DNA of 64,000 bases from Cladorhizidae sp. MBARI D1340-BT2 (Eukaryota > Porifera > Demospongiae > Poecilosclerida > Cladorhizidae): contig JAQNBH010000017.1 of assembly GCA_028752905.1 (NCBI GenBank), positions 37,493,929-37,557,928 on the forward strand. The letters run 5' to 3'. This document shows, piece after piece, positions 46,117 to 58,500 of this stretch. The notes beneath the pieces are model-generated. The model did no database searches. It was given only the letters and a program-made list of their open reading frames with translations, and was not told where the DNA came from. The translations under genes and the position numbers were made by a program. Numbering within the stretch: the first letter of the stretch is position 1; the number at the start of each line of letters is the position of its first letter.

Positions 46117-46300
46117 TGTTATAACTTTGTCAAATGCTTTTCATTTCTCATTTTCCCCTCCCTCCCTTTTTCTGCACGTGGTCATTTTAGTTACCTTACC
46201 TTACCTGATTGTGATTGTCATCCTTGTTAGCTGTGTTGGAGTTTTAAGATGATAAGAGCCTAATGTTCTGAAGGCAATTCCTTTTCCTGATTATATCACA
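46117..46300 (+). repeat. 3' LTR of the 42.4-46.3 kb gypsy element
   Basis: Begins TGTTATAACTTTG and ends TTATATCACA. Retains GTTTTAAGATGATAAGA at 46241-46257, so the segment complementary to the primer site is present in both LTRs, as replication would require. Confidence 0.85.
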
Positions 46301-46469
46301 CGGACTGTGTGTGTGTAATATGATGTGCATGTGTGGCTGGTGTGTGGCCTGCACGTTGGTTCCCCCCCTAGGTGAGGATATCTAGTCCACCCAGCTCCTC
46401 TTGAGGTTGTGAGCTCGCCCTTCTCACAAGAAAAAGATCACAGAGCTATTGGCCATATAGAGTTACATG

Positions 46470-47109
46470 TATGCAACCCCCACCCTGGTTAGTCCAGCCA
46501 CCCTGGTTAGTCCAGCCACCCTGGTTAGTCCAGCCACCCTGGTTAGTCCAGCCACCCTGGTTAGTCCAGCCACACTGATTAGTCCAGCCACCCTGGTTAG
46601 TCCAGCCACCCTGGTTAGTACAGCCACCCTGGTTAATCCAGCCACCCTGGTTAGTCCAGCCACCTGGTTAGACACTGGGTCAGTTGATAGACCATTTCCC
46701 TTGGTACGTGTACCACCTTTATTTTATCACTTCAAATCCTCCACCTCTTGACCACGCATGAATGTGCACACGCTTGTGGTGGCACCGCCTACATGGATGG
46801 CTACTACCCAAGGGAAGCCGAGATTAAATATTCTACTCAACCATATTGAGGAACATTCCAAGCCAATCTCATACAGTCATCAGCTTATACATGCATATAC
46901 AGGATTGTACATGAACTCAGAGTCACAAGACTCAATGTATCACAGCATGTAGCTTAGAATTATGTAAATAGCCTTATAAGGAAGTAGCTGGGCTGGGCAG
47001 GCAGTATTTTTCTAAAAGGAGCCCGCTCAAAGCTAGGTAATCTTTACTGTATTGCGACTGAGAGAGTCTCACTGTGGAGAATAGTGGATAAGTTGTACAT
47101 CTCACCACA
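46470..47109 (+). repeat. Probable LTR containing an 18-bp minisatellite
   Basis: The minisatellite (46480-46672, CCACCCTGGTTAGTCCAG units) is followed by a unique segment that also flanks the arm minisatellites (GTCAGTTGATAG, CCTCCACCTCTTGACCAC), then by GGAAGTAGCTGGGCTGGGC and an end near CACA at 47109. Directly after comes TGGTGTCAGCGGG (47112-47124), a typical primer-binding-site start. This places the minisatellite in, or at the edge of, the LTR U3 region. Confidence 0.55.
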
Positions 47110-48424
47110 TCTGGTGTCAGCGGGCTACAAACCTCACTGAACTGACCAAACCCTACTGAAGAAGGAAGACAGACTGCCTATAGCACAGCAGCTCTACTTC
47201 CAGCTAAAGAAGCTGCTACACTATGCTGGCTGAGAAATCAGACTCCAGGCCAGCTGACCCCGACCCCCTAGGAATCTACCTTGCAGTCTGGGAGAACTGA
47301 ACGTTACCAGATGGATCTCCGAACTAAGTCAAAGGTGCAAGATTCTGCCTACTCCTGCAGAACATAGAGGGAGGAAACACTGAACCACCTTCTGAACCTG
47401 AGCATGCACAATGGTCTGATGAAGAGCCCACACCATGTCTAAAGCATCAGCCACCAATGTGCTGAGTGGTCAGCTCTAGGGGAATAAACAACCCGATTAC
47501 AATGATGCTCCAGATGCAGCAACAAGCAGCCGATGACAGGAGAGAAGAAGCTCACAAGGAGGGCCGACTCTGACAGATGGCCACACTCCTGGCTCATAGG
47601 GAAGCTCAGGCCAAAGAAGAAAAGCGACTGGCTGATGAACAGCAGTAGCATCCAAACAGAAGCTGAAGAGACAAAAAGCAAGCCGTTGAGGATCAAAACG
47701 CTTTATTGAGTGTACAAGCAGACATACTAGAGAACATGCAACAGGCCAGATGGGAGGCAGAGTATAGAAGAGAAGAACAGGAGGCTGCTAGATGAGCTAA
47801 GGACAGAGCAATGGGCCGCAAGAACCTACCTCACCTAGCAAATTTCTCATGATCAGATGACATCGATGTGTTTTTACCACACTTTGAGCAGCAGATGTCA
47901 GCCAACAATGTCTCTCCCTGCTACTAGGTTAACCATGTCCTCCAAACTCTAGATTCCAGAAGAAGCAGAGTGGTATTGCAGATAGGCCAATGACTACCCA
48001 AAGTCAAGGAGGTATTGCTGAAATTATTCGAACAAACTTTCAGGGTATGCTGGCAGAACCTCATAATCAGGCCAGAGGAATTATACAAGGGAGACAGCTA
48101 CCAAAGGGCTATTCTTCCTGGATGGATGGAGCAGGTGCCATCTCCAGAGAAGAGCTCCGTGATTTAATTGCTACAGAACACTTACTCAACTTGCTTCTCC
48201 CACACATACAGACAATCAAAAGCCCAAGACACCCCTTGCAATGATGGACCTTGCTGATGTCCATACCCGGAATATGAAGCCACAGTAGGACTACAAGGGC
48301 AGAAGTGACACTGACAGCCATCATGGTAATAGGGGGGGGAAATAGGAGCTGGAACCGCCATCAACAGCAGCCACACAGTTTAGTGCAGAACTCCCAGTCC
48401 CAGTCTCAACCACACTCCTCCTGA
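47110..48424 (+). pseudogene. Decayed gypsy gag of the 46.5-48.7 kb element
   Basis: Scattered open segments encode a charged coiled coil (about 47500-47800), then FLPHFEQQMSANN and, at 47990-48244, GGIAEIIRTNFQGMLAEPHN with an LLLPHIQ end, resembling the capsid of gypsy elements with a SCAN-like fold. Many stops. No protease or pol follows; the sequence passes into minisatellite units at 48425. Confidence 0.55.
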
Positions 48425-48725
48425 ACCACTGTTTAGTGCAGCCATCCTGGTTAGTACAGTCACCCTGATTAGTACAGGCCACCCTGATTAGTGCAGCCAC
48501 CGTGGTTACTCCAGCCACCCCACCCTGGTTAGTGATCCATTGATTCCTGGTCCCTGGTTAGTGCTATAAAGTCAAGTTTTTTGGGGGCCTACTAGTAATG
48601 TCAGTCAATCATAGTTTACAGACATCAGATTACATGTATTATACAGAATTGTACATGACCTCACAAGACTCGATGCATCACAGCATGTAGTGCAATAAGC
48701 AGGTAGCAAGTGGTCAGGCTGGTCA
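48425..48725 (+). repeat. Partial second LTR with minisatellite
   Basis: Minisatellite units to about 48556, then a segment (about 48600-48715) homologous to 46870-46960 with GAATTGTACATGA and CATCACAGCATGTAG. It breaks off before the LTR end, so it would be the 3' LTR of an internally deleted element. Confidence 0.5.
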
Positions 48726-49039
48726 AGCCTTGGCCTGACCAATATTTATGTCATTGTGGGCGTATCAATGATACAATTTTGCATAGTTTTGTACAGTGGC
48801 TCACTAAATATGTTGTTTGGATTTGCAATGCAGTGTTGTTGATGGCAACTGCCAAGGAGGTTATTCTTTGCCACTTTGTAGTGTAATTAAATAGGTCACA
48901 GTCAGTGTGTTTGACGGTGCAGCTGTTGTCAAACCACAGGATGTTTGACAGCAAGAATAATTAAGAGAGTGTACAAGATCACCTGATGATCATTATGATG
49001 ATACAATACATGCTGTTCAGTGGTGCAGTGAGTTGCTGT

Positions 49040-50350
49040 TGAGATATGGCAAGCAGTTTTCATCCTCCCGAAATTTCTGATGCTCCACACATCAACCTGG
49101 TCAAAGCTTTAGGTTCCCAAAGTGCTTCTTTGGAGAGAAAAAACTGCTGCATCACGATCATTTCAAGTATCATGGGTTCAACGGTGGCCTTTTCTACATT
49201 ATGATGCAGCTAAAGATTTAGCCTACTGTCATACTTGTGTAATGAGTTATTTCAGAGAGAAGATGAGAACTTCCAAAGCAGATCCAGCATTTGTAAGTTT
49301 TCATTGTTATTGTTGTGCACCTTATGACCAGGCCTATATAAACAGTTTGTTAAAGATATTTCAGGACTGCAAGGGTTATTCTAACTGGAAGGATGCTGTT
49401 CTGTCATTTAAGAAACATGAAACTAGTGGTTGCCATCTCGAATCAGTAGAAATGATACTTAGTTTGCCTACCTCTACTAAGCACATTGATGTACAACTTT
49501 CGCAACCATTTGCACGGAGATGGAGGATAAAGATGTTACTGAAGATTTTATCTTGCATCAGGGTATTAGCTAGGCAAGGGCTAGCATTTCGAGGTGATGG
49601 TGAATCTGAAATTTTGTTCAGTTTCTCAAGTGTGCCGGTGATGCATTAACCATGAACAGGTTGCAGAAGATCAATAAATATACATCACATGAAATTCAAA
49701 ATGAAACTTTAAAGAACCTTGCTCTACAGGTTCTTCGAAATATTGTTGGTGATCTCCAAAAATCACCCTTTTTAACCATAATGATTGATGAAACTGGCAA
49801 TGTCACTAATCGTGAAGTCACCATTGTTATTCCAAGAATGATGAAGATTTTGCAAGTGTAGGGGATCATTGGCTTTATGAGGTTGATTCTATTGGTGCTG
49901 TGTCTTACAAGAGTAATCTAGGACTGCTTGTTGCCAATCAGTAAACTTCATGGTCAATGAGATGATGGATGCAGCACAATGAGTGGGACAAAAACAGGAG
50001 TTGCTAAGAGGATATCAGAATAGGAAACGTGCTGCTATTGGCATTCCTTAAATCTTGCTGCTAGTGACACTATCAAAAATTTGAAAGTTATGGAATTTGA
50101 TTTTTTTGTTCTTTTTACAAAGATGATTTCCATTCTGAGGTTCTTCGAGTGCAGTTGCTTATCTTTGGACTTGAATTTCAGTGAATTCAGAAGGAAAGAA
50201 TCACAATACGACTACAATTTCTGATATCAAGTCATTCTTTTCTGACTTGACTGCTGGTAAGAAATTTTTGCTTTCTCAATTTTGTTGAGTTATCAAACTT
50301 ATTTTGATCATGCCAGCCACCAATTCTACATCAGAAAGATCATTCAGTGC
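49040..50350 (+). pseudogene. hAT transposase of ZMYM1-like type, main part
   Basis: Frame 49122-49649: WPFLHYDAAKDLAYCHTCVM (TTF-type zinc finger region), CKGYSNWKDAVLSFKKHETS and LARQGLAFRGDGESE. Frame 49652-49861: DLQKSPFLTIMIDETGNVTN, a catalytic D region. Decayed sequence follows to ATNSTSERSFSA at 50320-50350, the start of the C-terminal block. The remainder (LRRV...) resumes at 51476 after a nested LTR element. Several frameshifts; inactive. Confidence 0.7.
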
Positions 50351-51480
50351 TGGGAATGACAACCCAGTGCCATTCCCAGACATAACGACTCCACCGCTAA
50401 GTAATGGAACCACAACCACAACCAATAATGGAACATAATGAGGAACCCATTACAGAACAAATGGATGTAGAAGGTTCTTCGGTCCACTGAGTGGGCAGCT
50501 GGATCACATGACCTGAAAGGGATATAAAAGGACTAATCAGCTGACAGTCAGGGAGATCTGAACTGGACTACATTTATTGTATGTAGGTGTAATTCTCTGT
50601 ATCCTTGACAAAATGATTTATATTTAGTATATAATCAAACTACCAGTGAGGGTATGGTGTCAAAGGGGTAGAACCGAGACAAGGTCTGGAAGGAATCAGG
50701 CCGAAGTTTGGTATACCGATCTAGGTCTAAGTAGGGTGGTAGTGAGGCTAGCATCATGAGATACCTAGGCGTCGCGGGAGGAGTTATTACCCATTGTAGT
50801 TGAGGCAGGAAGGTCTTAGATAGATCAGAATGGGTAATTTCCCCGGTGGTGGCAGTGGTGGGATCTTCTAGAGAGAGGATATCCCGGACCAGCCAGTAGC
50901 TAGAGCAGAGGAGTTGTATAGCTCGGAAGGATAGAGTCTGGGCACGGCCCTTAGACTTGCAAACCCAACCTTCATTAGCCAGGAGAAGAGCTAGGAAGAG
51001 GTTTTGTGGATTAGGCTTAATTGAAAGAAGAATGAAGAAAAAATTGGTTGCTCAGGAATATTCTTTTCGCCTCCCAACCTCAAGTCTGAGGAGAGAGACC
51101 AAAGGTCTACGATGGAGCCCCGAGGCAGACACGGCAATACTCCAGAGACTGCTACCCTCATCGACCCCATGGATCGCTTCCTCAGCCAATGGATCCTCAT
51201 CGATCAGAGGAGGGCTGAACAAGAGGAGCAGAAGAGAGAAGAAAGGGAGGAACGGCTGGAACGCCAGTAGGCCAGGAAGCACTCGACAAACGGAGATGAG
51301 AGGAAGCTAGGAGAGAGCAGGACGCAAGGCAGGAGAGGCAAGAAGAAGCCCAAGCTGAGCAACAGGAGAGGCTTCTCAGAATGATGGCCGAGATGCGTCC
51401 ATTGCCTTCTGTGGCTGCCCCACTGGTGATGCAGGAAGGTCTTAGATAGATCGAAGTGGGTAATTTCCCCCGACAAGTGC
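50346..51480 (+). mobile_element. LTR element nested in the hAT gene, target duplication AGTGC
   Basis: AGTGC occurs at 50346-50350 and 51476-51480 and splits a conserved hAT codon string (SFSA / SALRRV). The element between starts TGGGAATGAC and ends CCCCCGACA, the TG...CA rule. 5' LTR about 50351-50847, with TATA-like GATATAAAAGG at 50520; primer-like site TGGTGGCAGTGG at 50848; gag-like charged coiled coil 50957-51430; and only the last 43 bp of a 3' LTR (51433-51475 matches 50809-50846). It is a deletion derivative. Confidence 0.75.
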
Positions 51481-51660
51481 CCTTCGCAGGGTAAATAGTT
51501 ATTTACGAAACACCATGAGTCAGCTGAGGTTAACTAATCTCATGCTATTACATGTCCATTAAGGAGTTAACGGATAAATTGAACTGAAAGATGCTGAAAA
51601 TGAATTCATAGGAGATTCAGAACATAAGCTCAAGATTTTTGGAAAACTAAAGTAACTTAA
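51476..51660 (+). pseudogene. hAT C-terminal fragment after the nested element
   Basis: Continues the 49040-50350 transposase after the second AGTGC: the conserved LRRV-x-SYL-x-N block and the end of the dimerisation domain, with frameshifts that are not present in the left copy (21583-21768). Confidence 0.65.
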
Positions 51661-51779
51661 AACTCTGTATTAATTAAGTAGATGAATAGTCCCATTCTGT
51701 GTTTTCATCTAGTTTGTTGTGTGCCACTGGTGTGTAACTGGTAATTATATCTTCCATTCTTAATACGCATGAACACCAC

Positions 51780-51955
51780 ACCATACATGTCCTGACCAAT
51801 CAAATTTTGCTTGCTCCAGGCCTATTAAGGAAGTAGCTAGGCTGTGCAGGAAGTCTTTTTATAAAAGGAGCCTGCCCAAAGAGAGGATTATTAATAATAT
51901 TGTAACTAAGAGTGTCTCACTGAAGGGAGTGTGGCACCAGCGAATAAGTTGTACA
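51780..51955 (+). repeat. LTR-related segment (right arm)
   Basis: Counterpart of 21306-21480 and homologous to the LTR end at 46975-47109. Here the LTR end is followed at once by minisatellite instead of a primer site. Confidence 0.6.
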
Positions 51956-53290
51956 TCTCAATCGCACCATCCTGATTAGTACAGCCACCCTGGTTAGTGC
52001 ATCCACCCCGGTTAGTCCTGCCACCCTGATTAATACAGCTACCCTGGTCCCTGGTTAGTGCAGCCATCCTGTTTAGTGCAGCCACTCTGGTTAGTACAGC
52101 CACCCTGGTTAGTGCATCTATCCTGGTGCCTGGTTAGTGCAGCCATCCTGGTTAGTGCATCTATCCTGGTGCCTGGTTAGTGCAGCCACCCTGGTTAGTG
52201 CATCTATCCTGGTGCCTGGTTAGTGCAGCCACCCTGGTTAGTGCATCTATCCTAGTGCCTGGTTAGTGCAGCCACCCTGGTTAGTGCATCTATCCTGGTG
52301 CCTGGTTAGTGCAGCCACCCTGGTTAGTGCATCTATCCTGGTGCCTGGTTAGTGCAGCCACCCTGGTTAGTGCATCTAGCCTGGTGCCTGGTTAGTGCAG
52401 CCACCCTGGTTAGTGCATCTATCCCGGTGCCTGGTTAGTGCAGCCACCCTGGTTAGTGCATCTATCCTGGTGCCTGGTTAGTGCAGCCACCCTAGTTAGT
52501 ACATCTATCGTGGTCACTGGTTAGTCCAGCCACCCTGGTTAGTGCATCTATCCTGGTGCCTGGTTAGTGCAGCCACCCTGGTTGTACAGCCACCCTGATT
52601 AGTACAGGCCACCGTGGTTAGTCCAGCCACCCTAGTTATTCCACCCTGGTTAGTGATCCATTGATTCCTAGTCCCTGGTTAGTGCAGCCATCTTGTTTAG
52701 TGCAACCACCCTGGTTAGTACAGCCACCCTGGTTAGCGCATCTATCCTGGTCCCTGGTTAGTGCAGCCACCCTGGTTAGCGCATCTATCCTGGTGCCTGG
52801 TTAGTGCAGCCACCCTGGTTAGTACATCTATCGTGGTCGCTGGTTAGTCCAGCCACCCTGGTTAGTGCATCTATCCTGGTGCCTGGTTAGTGCAGCCACC
52901 CTGGTTAGTACAGGCCACCGTGGTTAGTCCAGCCACCCTAGTTATTCCACCCTGGTTAGTGATCCATTGATTCCTAGTCCCTGGTTAGTGCAGCCATCTT
53001 GTTTAGTGCAACCACCCTGGTTAGTACAGCCACCCTGGTTAGCACATCTATCCTGGTCCCTGGTTAGTGCAGCCACCCTGGTTAGCGCATCTCTGGTTAG
53101 TGCAGCCACCCTGTTTAGTGCAGCCACCCTGGTTAGTGCAGCCACCTGGTTAGCACATCTATCGTGGTCCCTGGCTAGTGCAGCCACCTTGGTTAGTGCA
53201 GCCACCCAGGTTAGTGCAGTTACTCTGATTAATGCCCACTCTGGTTAGTCCAGCCACCCTGATTAGTGCAGCAACCCCAGTTGTGGTTAG
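51955..53290 (+). repeat. Large 18-bp/43-bp minisatellite array, right arm
   Basis: About 1.3 kb built from TGGTTAGTGCAGCCACCC units. From about 52090 to 52560 a higher-order 43-bp period appears (an 18-bp unit plus a 25-bp variant ending CTATCCTGGTGCC). Clear unequal-exchange pattern; the array length differs between arms. Confidence 0.95.
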
Positions 53291-53410
53291 GCACTTGGTC
53301 AGTTAATGGAAGCACCATTTCCCTGGTGCATGTATCTTTATTCCGTTCCTTCAAAGCCTCCACCTCTTGACCACATACATGCATGAATGTGCACGTCCTA
53401 GTCACTGTTT

Positions 53411-53501
53411 AGTTGTTGTTGTTGCTGTTGTTGTTGTTGTTGTTATCATTAGTTATTATTATTATTATTGCTATTATTACTATTACTGCTGTTACTACTA
53501 C

Positions 53502-53579
<78 letters not shown>

Positions 53580-53660
53580 CATCATCATCATCATCATCAT
53601 CACCATCATCATTATTATTATCTTTATTGTTGTTGTTGTTGTTGTTGTTGTTATCATCAT
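53411..53660 (+). repeat. ATT/GTT/ATC trinucleotide microsatellite
   Basis: Counterpart of 16735-16963 with a long pure ATT section (about 53500-53578). All long open frames across it are low-complexity artefacts. Confidence 0.95.
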
Positions 53661-53869
53661 TGTCTTATTATTTATTATTTTTTAATTATCATGTATGGCT
53701 CACCTGCTGTTTCTGGAAGCTCTTCTGCTGAGAAAGGCTGCACAGGCACCTATGGTTACCTGGACCGCTGAGTCCCTTTAGAAAGAAGGCTCTCCTGGAC
53801 AGAGTTCTTTGCTTGTAGACTAGGCACAGCATATCACCTCATAGTCACTGCCTCATGAGCAGTGTATTC

Positions 53870-54244
53870 CAAAAGAGAATTTAAATAGTCATTTCTTACA
53901 AGCTATTATATAAGAGCCCCAAAATATTGTCCAGGTTAACTTGTGATATCACCATTGAAGGGTTGAAAGGTCAGCTTTGATTAAATTTATTCTGTGCCCT
54001 CATGCCATGTGGGCAGGATCAGTAGTTGGTGCTGGTGATGTATGTACAGCAGCTGATGATGGAGCCACACAATGCTTGTTAACCAAGCAAACATAGATGC
54101 CTTCCTTGAATGTACAGCCTGCTCAATCTCATCTGCAAGTCTATATTCCTCTGTAAGATCTAGCATCATACCGTCCAGTTGATTGAGAATGTCAAGTTTC
54201 TTACGACAGTTCAGCTTCAATTGTGACAGTCTAAATGTGTCCAC
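53870..54244 (-). mobile_element. BEL/Pao-like gag N-terminal remnant (right)
   Basis: Minus-strand frame from 54244: QLKLNCRKKLDILNQLDGMM and DLTEEYRLADEIEQA, then a frameshift in the linker relative to the left copy at 16171-16545. Same family and same truncation, so the fragment predates the duplication. Confidence 0.6.
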
Positions 54245-55490
54245 TCCATGAAGTCCAGTCTAAGCCAGCAATTGCCCAACTCTACTCAGCATTCGGGAAT
54301 TTGAAGCAGCATAGATGCATTTTTTTCCCTCGTTGGCTCGTCAGCCATGACTCATGTGATAATTACTGTAAGTGGTTAGTTGGTTATCTTCGAGGATCAA
54401 ATATATCAAAACATCACTTGATCAAACATAATTTATTATAAATAATGATGCACTAATAGAATTGTCTATATACAACATACCAAAACCTACCAAAACTGAC
54501 ACTTGAGTTTCCCACAAATATCTGGAGCATGTTGTCATGTACAATGGCGAACAGCAAGGAAACTTGATCCCACCATTTGCACATGCACATTTATATGATT
54601 ATAATCAGTAGATTTCTTTCCTTTTTTTTTGTTGTTGTTTTTTGTTATGTTTCGACATTAAAAAAAAATTCAACTCGAAATGTTTTAGGCATTTTAAAAA
54701 TCAAAAAAGAGCTCATTTCTCCCACCTCTATCTTTCATAATGATCTCTCATCAGTGTCCTTCCCTCCATTCTTGGTGTGGACAACCTTGGGGTCATTTTT
54801 ATGATGTCCAAAGTTATTGTACATAATGCAGTAGTCCCATGCATACTGAACCTGTAACTTTGATATTTAAAAAATAAAAAATGGAACTTGTATAATTTGT
54901 CCATAAGCAGCTAGCTCTTGATTATATGCTTTAATTAATTCCTGATAAAGGCTAGAGCATCTAGTGGAAATGTCGGCTGTGTACAATTTCAAGTTGATTG
55001 AGGTTATTATAATTAGTTATCCATCCTAGATCTACAACTTGGGTGATCACAAATGTCTGAACTCAAGATAATACTTACTCTAGGTTTGCTCCAAAAAAGG
55101 AGTTTAAGGGCACCCAGCTTAGGCTAGCTACTCAACTGCTTGCATATATATATTTTATATATAATATATATATATTGTGGTTTTCCTTAAGGTCTGTGAT
55201 AAAGCTCTAGCTATGACCTTCAACTCTAGCTGTATATAGATACTGCACCAGTCAGGTCTTGCTCCTAAGAAGGAAGTTCATATATGTAAATTTAGCAAAA
55301 GTTTCTAAGAGCCCACAGCTAAGGCTAGGTACAATGATATTGTGGTGTTCAATAGAGCGCTGAGTGTTGTGACAAAGATATAGCACATCTGTATCAATAG
55401 CAATTGCAATGGTCTAGGCTAACTAGTACTTTTCTAAGATGCCGTAACCCTCATTTCATACCGGCAGGTCCGCTGACTTGGGAGGAGCAT

Positions 55491-55514
55491 GGGGGGGGGG
55501 GGGGGGGGGGGGGG
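55491..55514 (+). repeat. 24-G run 36 bp before the putative start codon, right arm only
   Basis: Pure G tract followed by AAGGGG. The left arm has unrelated sequence at this position, so the promoter-proximal region differs between the two gene copies. Such a tract could form a G-quadruplex. Confidence 0.9.
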
Positions 55515-55550
55515 AAGGGGAGCGCTATCATTATATAGCTATAAAATAAC

Positions 55551-55595
55551 ATGGAACTTCTACTATTTCAGCTCTCGTTCCTGCTCTCCCTGTCG
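55551..55595 (+). CDS. Putative signal-peptide exon, right surface-protein gene
   Basis: ATG, then ELLLFQLSFLLSLS, a hydrophobic leader, ending at a consensus donor GTGAGT. TATA-like TATATAGCTATAAAA lies just upstream (55532-55546). Its end is phase 0, while exon 2 needs phase 1, so either a further exon lies between (55600-56000) or this exon is not directly joined. The left copy encodes a different leader (MELLGCTLFQLLSSVSLS) and has a broken donor. Confidence 0.5.
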
Positions 55596-58500
55596 GTGAG
55601 TCGCCAAATTTACAGAGATGCTCTGTTTGACAGCGCAGCCATATTTCGCTCACCAGTGTTTTACCGTACGTTAACATAGAACTACTTGTCTCTTAATGTA
55701 AGCTGTCATTACCGAAGAAGCACATATATATTACAGCACAGTGTGGAACTATTTAGTAACTAACCTGCAATTATTAACTCTGTTTTAAGGATCCGCCAAG
55801 CTAGGTCCTCACCACCCTAGTTCACCCTGTTAAACTAATATGGCTATTTTGTGTGTGTTTGGTTGTTTAATGTTTTGTATCCCTGGCTTATATCATGTGT
55901 TCAAGACTCTCCTTGCCAAGTCCCTGTATCTTGTAACTACAGTATTCTTGAGTTGAAGTGTATGCATTGATATTAATGAATGTGTTCTTCTCTCTCTTTC
56001 TCTCGCATAGCTTTAGGAGGTTGCATCTGCACAGTGATTACTTATGGCCTAACAGATGCAGTCCTCAGGAATGAGTCCGGACACGAACTGGGTGCAGTGT
56101 TCCAGACAAATCTCGATGATACTGATCCAATAAAAGTGATACAGAAGGAAGCACCATGCGAGAGTTCACCTACTGACCTCTGTAAGATCCTCATCATCTC
56201 AGCTAAACAAGAAAACTTGTATCACGGAGAATTCATGGTCCTTCTTGGTGATTCCGAGACCATAGTGAAATATGGTAAGCAGGTAGGATGCAGATATTAA
56301 AAATGCAATTGTTATGGCTGCAAATCTTAAAAACATGCAGGTGTGAAATGACATATATATACAGAGGCAGATAAACTTACCAATGGCCTATATATGACCT
56401 AGTTTGAGTTAACATATTTGGATAAATGATGCGACACCTCATTAAACTGGAGTAAAATGGTCATAACCCGGAAGAAACCCCCAAAAATGGTCTTGTTTTG
56501 ATAATACATTCCTTGCCTCGCCATAAAAGACTACTGCTTATAGCGGCTTAGACCTCTCTACACCCAGGGGTCTCATGACAGGCCACCTCATCGACAAAAT
56601 ATATGTGTGATTCCCAAGTGTGTGTGATTAACAGTTTTGCATCATGTGCAGGTCCATCTAATCTCTCCTACCAAGGTGAAAGTGACAACGCAAACGTAAC
56701 AATCACTGATACGGATTCTGAAATCACATTGGAACTAAGAACCACAAAAATAGGGAACTTTTTCTACGTATGTGAACGCACTGACGATGCTTGGACCCTA
56801 AGCTTAAAGTTCTCCATTCCAAGTTTATCAGTTTTTGCAGGATGCAGTTTGGGGACAGTGGGAGGACTATTCTCTGTACCTTTTAATGTTCAAGTGGCCT
56901 ATAGTGGCTTGTTCCCATTCAGAAGCCTGGATGTCCTGATCACTTCGAGTAGTACATGTGCTCCTCCATCAGATGATACAATATCTATCATTCTCCACAT
57001 AAGTGGTAGGTCTTGGGATTGTAAGTAACAATGTGTATATCAATCATGCTGTATGCATTGGCTTGACTCTCATGCATTTCTTAGCAGTAATGTGTATATG
57101 CAGTATGCATTGGCTTCACTCTCATGCATTTATTAGTAACAATGTGTATATTAATCATGCAGTATGCATTGGCTTCTCACTCTCATGGCATTTATTTTAT
57201 TATTATACCCAGGAGAACTGGAACAGCCGGAGAGCCCCTCTATTCTCGGTAAGACATAAAGTGTACATATAGTTAGAAACAAGAGTGGTTTTTATGACAT
57301 TACCTTAATCATTTTGTGGCTTAACAAAAGTGACTTCTGTATTATGGCATGTGCATGATGCAATCTTGACCTGCTGTATTGGTCCATAGGCGTAGCATCA
57401 CCCTATTAATGAGAGCTGCCTCTTATTAAGCATGTGTACCTATTGTGTAACTCCAATTAAGTAAGCATGCCTCTTACTATGAAAACATGTAAATATCTTT
57501 AATTTAGCAAAATGTCTCTAGTAAGTAGAACTGCCTCTCTTTTTTGTGCTTTAAAAAGTATGCCTCTTATTAGATAAACATCGTCTATTGATTAAGCAAA
57601 TGTATCATGTATTCTTCATATTAAACAAGATTTCCTCTTAAAGTATGCCACTTATTTAACAAAGAATTCATCCTAAGTAGATAGCTATGTCTCATTTGGC
57701 AAGAATTCCTAATAAATAAGTACTCCCCTAATTATGTCATTACCTCTTATTAAGTTTTCCTGACTAGTTATTGAACACCATTTTTATAGATTCCCCTACC
57801 AGCACCATTGTCCCCTCAAGCACCATCAGCACCATCACCCCGGCCACTCCCTTCCCCTCACCCACTGGAGGGCCAAGTGAGACCACTGCCAATGGTAAAG
57901 TTTAGATCAGTGTGTAGCCATAATGAGGTGTATAATTATTAGCATGGTTGATCATAGAAGCTGTTAGTATCTAAGCAGAGAGGAAACATGATTTCAATTG
58001 AGAAATAATTGAGGGCCCAATAATCTTAAATTAGTATGTAGGTTAGTGGAGTGGCTGTGGAGGCAGGCTAGTGAAGGGGCTCTGGTTAGCATTAGTAAGG
58101 TTGGGCATGAAAGCTGATAACTATGCTGGACACAGCTTCCATAGGAGCAGCTACAACAGCAGCAGTTTGTGATGCCAGACTCTTTAATAAAGATGCTGAG
58201 CCAGTGGGAAAGTGCAGCATACACATTGCATTTTAAAACACAAAAGTCTATGCTCTGCTCAGTGTCCAAGTCATTAGCACAAGCCAAGTAACTGGGTCAC
58301 AACACAGGAAGGGTGGCATAGGTGTGTGCTGAGTTGATACTATGGGGACTGTTATATGAACATAATTATAATGATGAGGTACTTGGGTGTAGGTGCAGGG
58401 GGACTGGTATGTCCCCCAACACCCCCTGGGCAGGTGGGATGGCTTACCTCAAAATACACCTCTGCACTCTTTAGAGGTAATTAGTAGAGGGGTGGAGGTG

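Larger units (their letters stand above)
42378..46300 (+). mobile_element. Ty3/gypsy retrotransposon, near full length, frameshifted
   Basis: Short LTRs (about 180 bp) enclose gag, zinc knuckles, protease, RT, RNase H and integrase in canonical order within 3.9 kb. A purine-rich GAAAGAATGGGATGAA precedes the 3' LTR. The two LTRs are still similar, so the insertion is not ancient, but several frameshifts and stops inactivate pol. Flanking bases (TACAA and CGGAC) do not match, so no target duplication is evident. No chromodomain is visible after integrase. Confidence 0.85.

Noticed and set aside
50991..51476. Minus-strand frames rich in Leu, Ser and Phe
   Set aside because: They are shadows of the purine-rich gag coiled coil on the plus strand of the nested LTR element.
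51955..53290. Regular repeats resembling a CRISPR array
   Set aside because: Units are contiguous without unique spacers, lengths vary by whole subunits, and the context is eukaryotic. It is a minisatellite.
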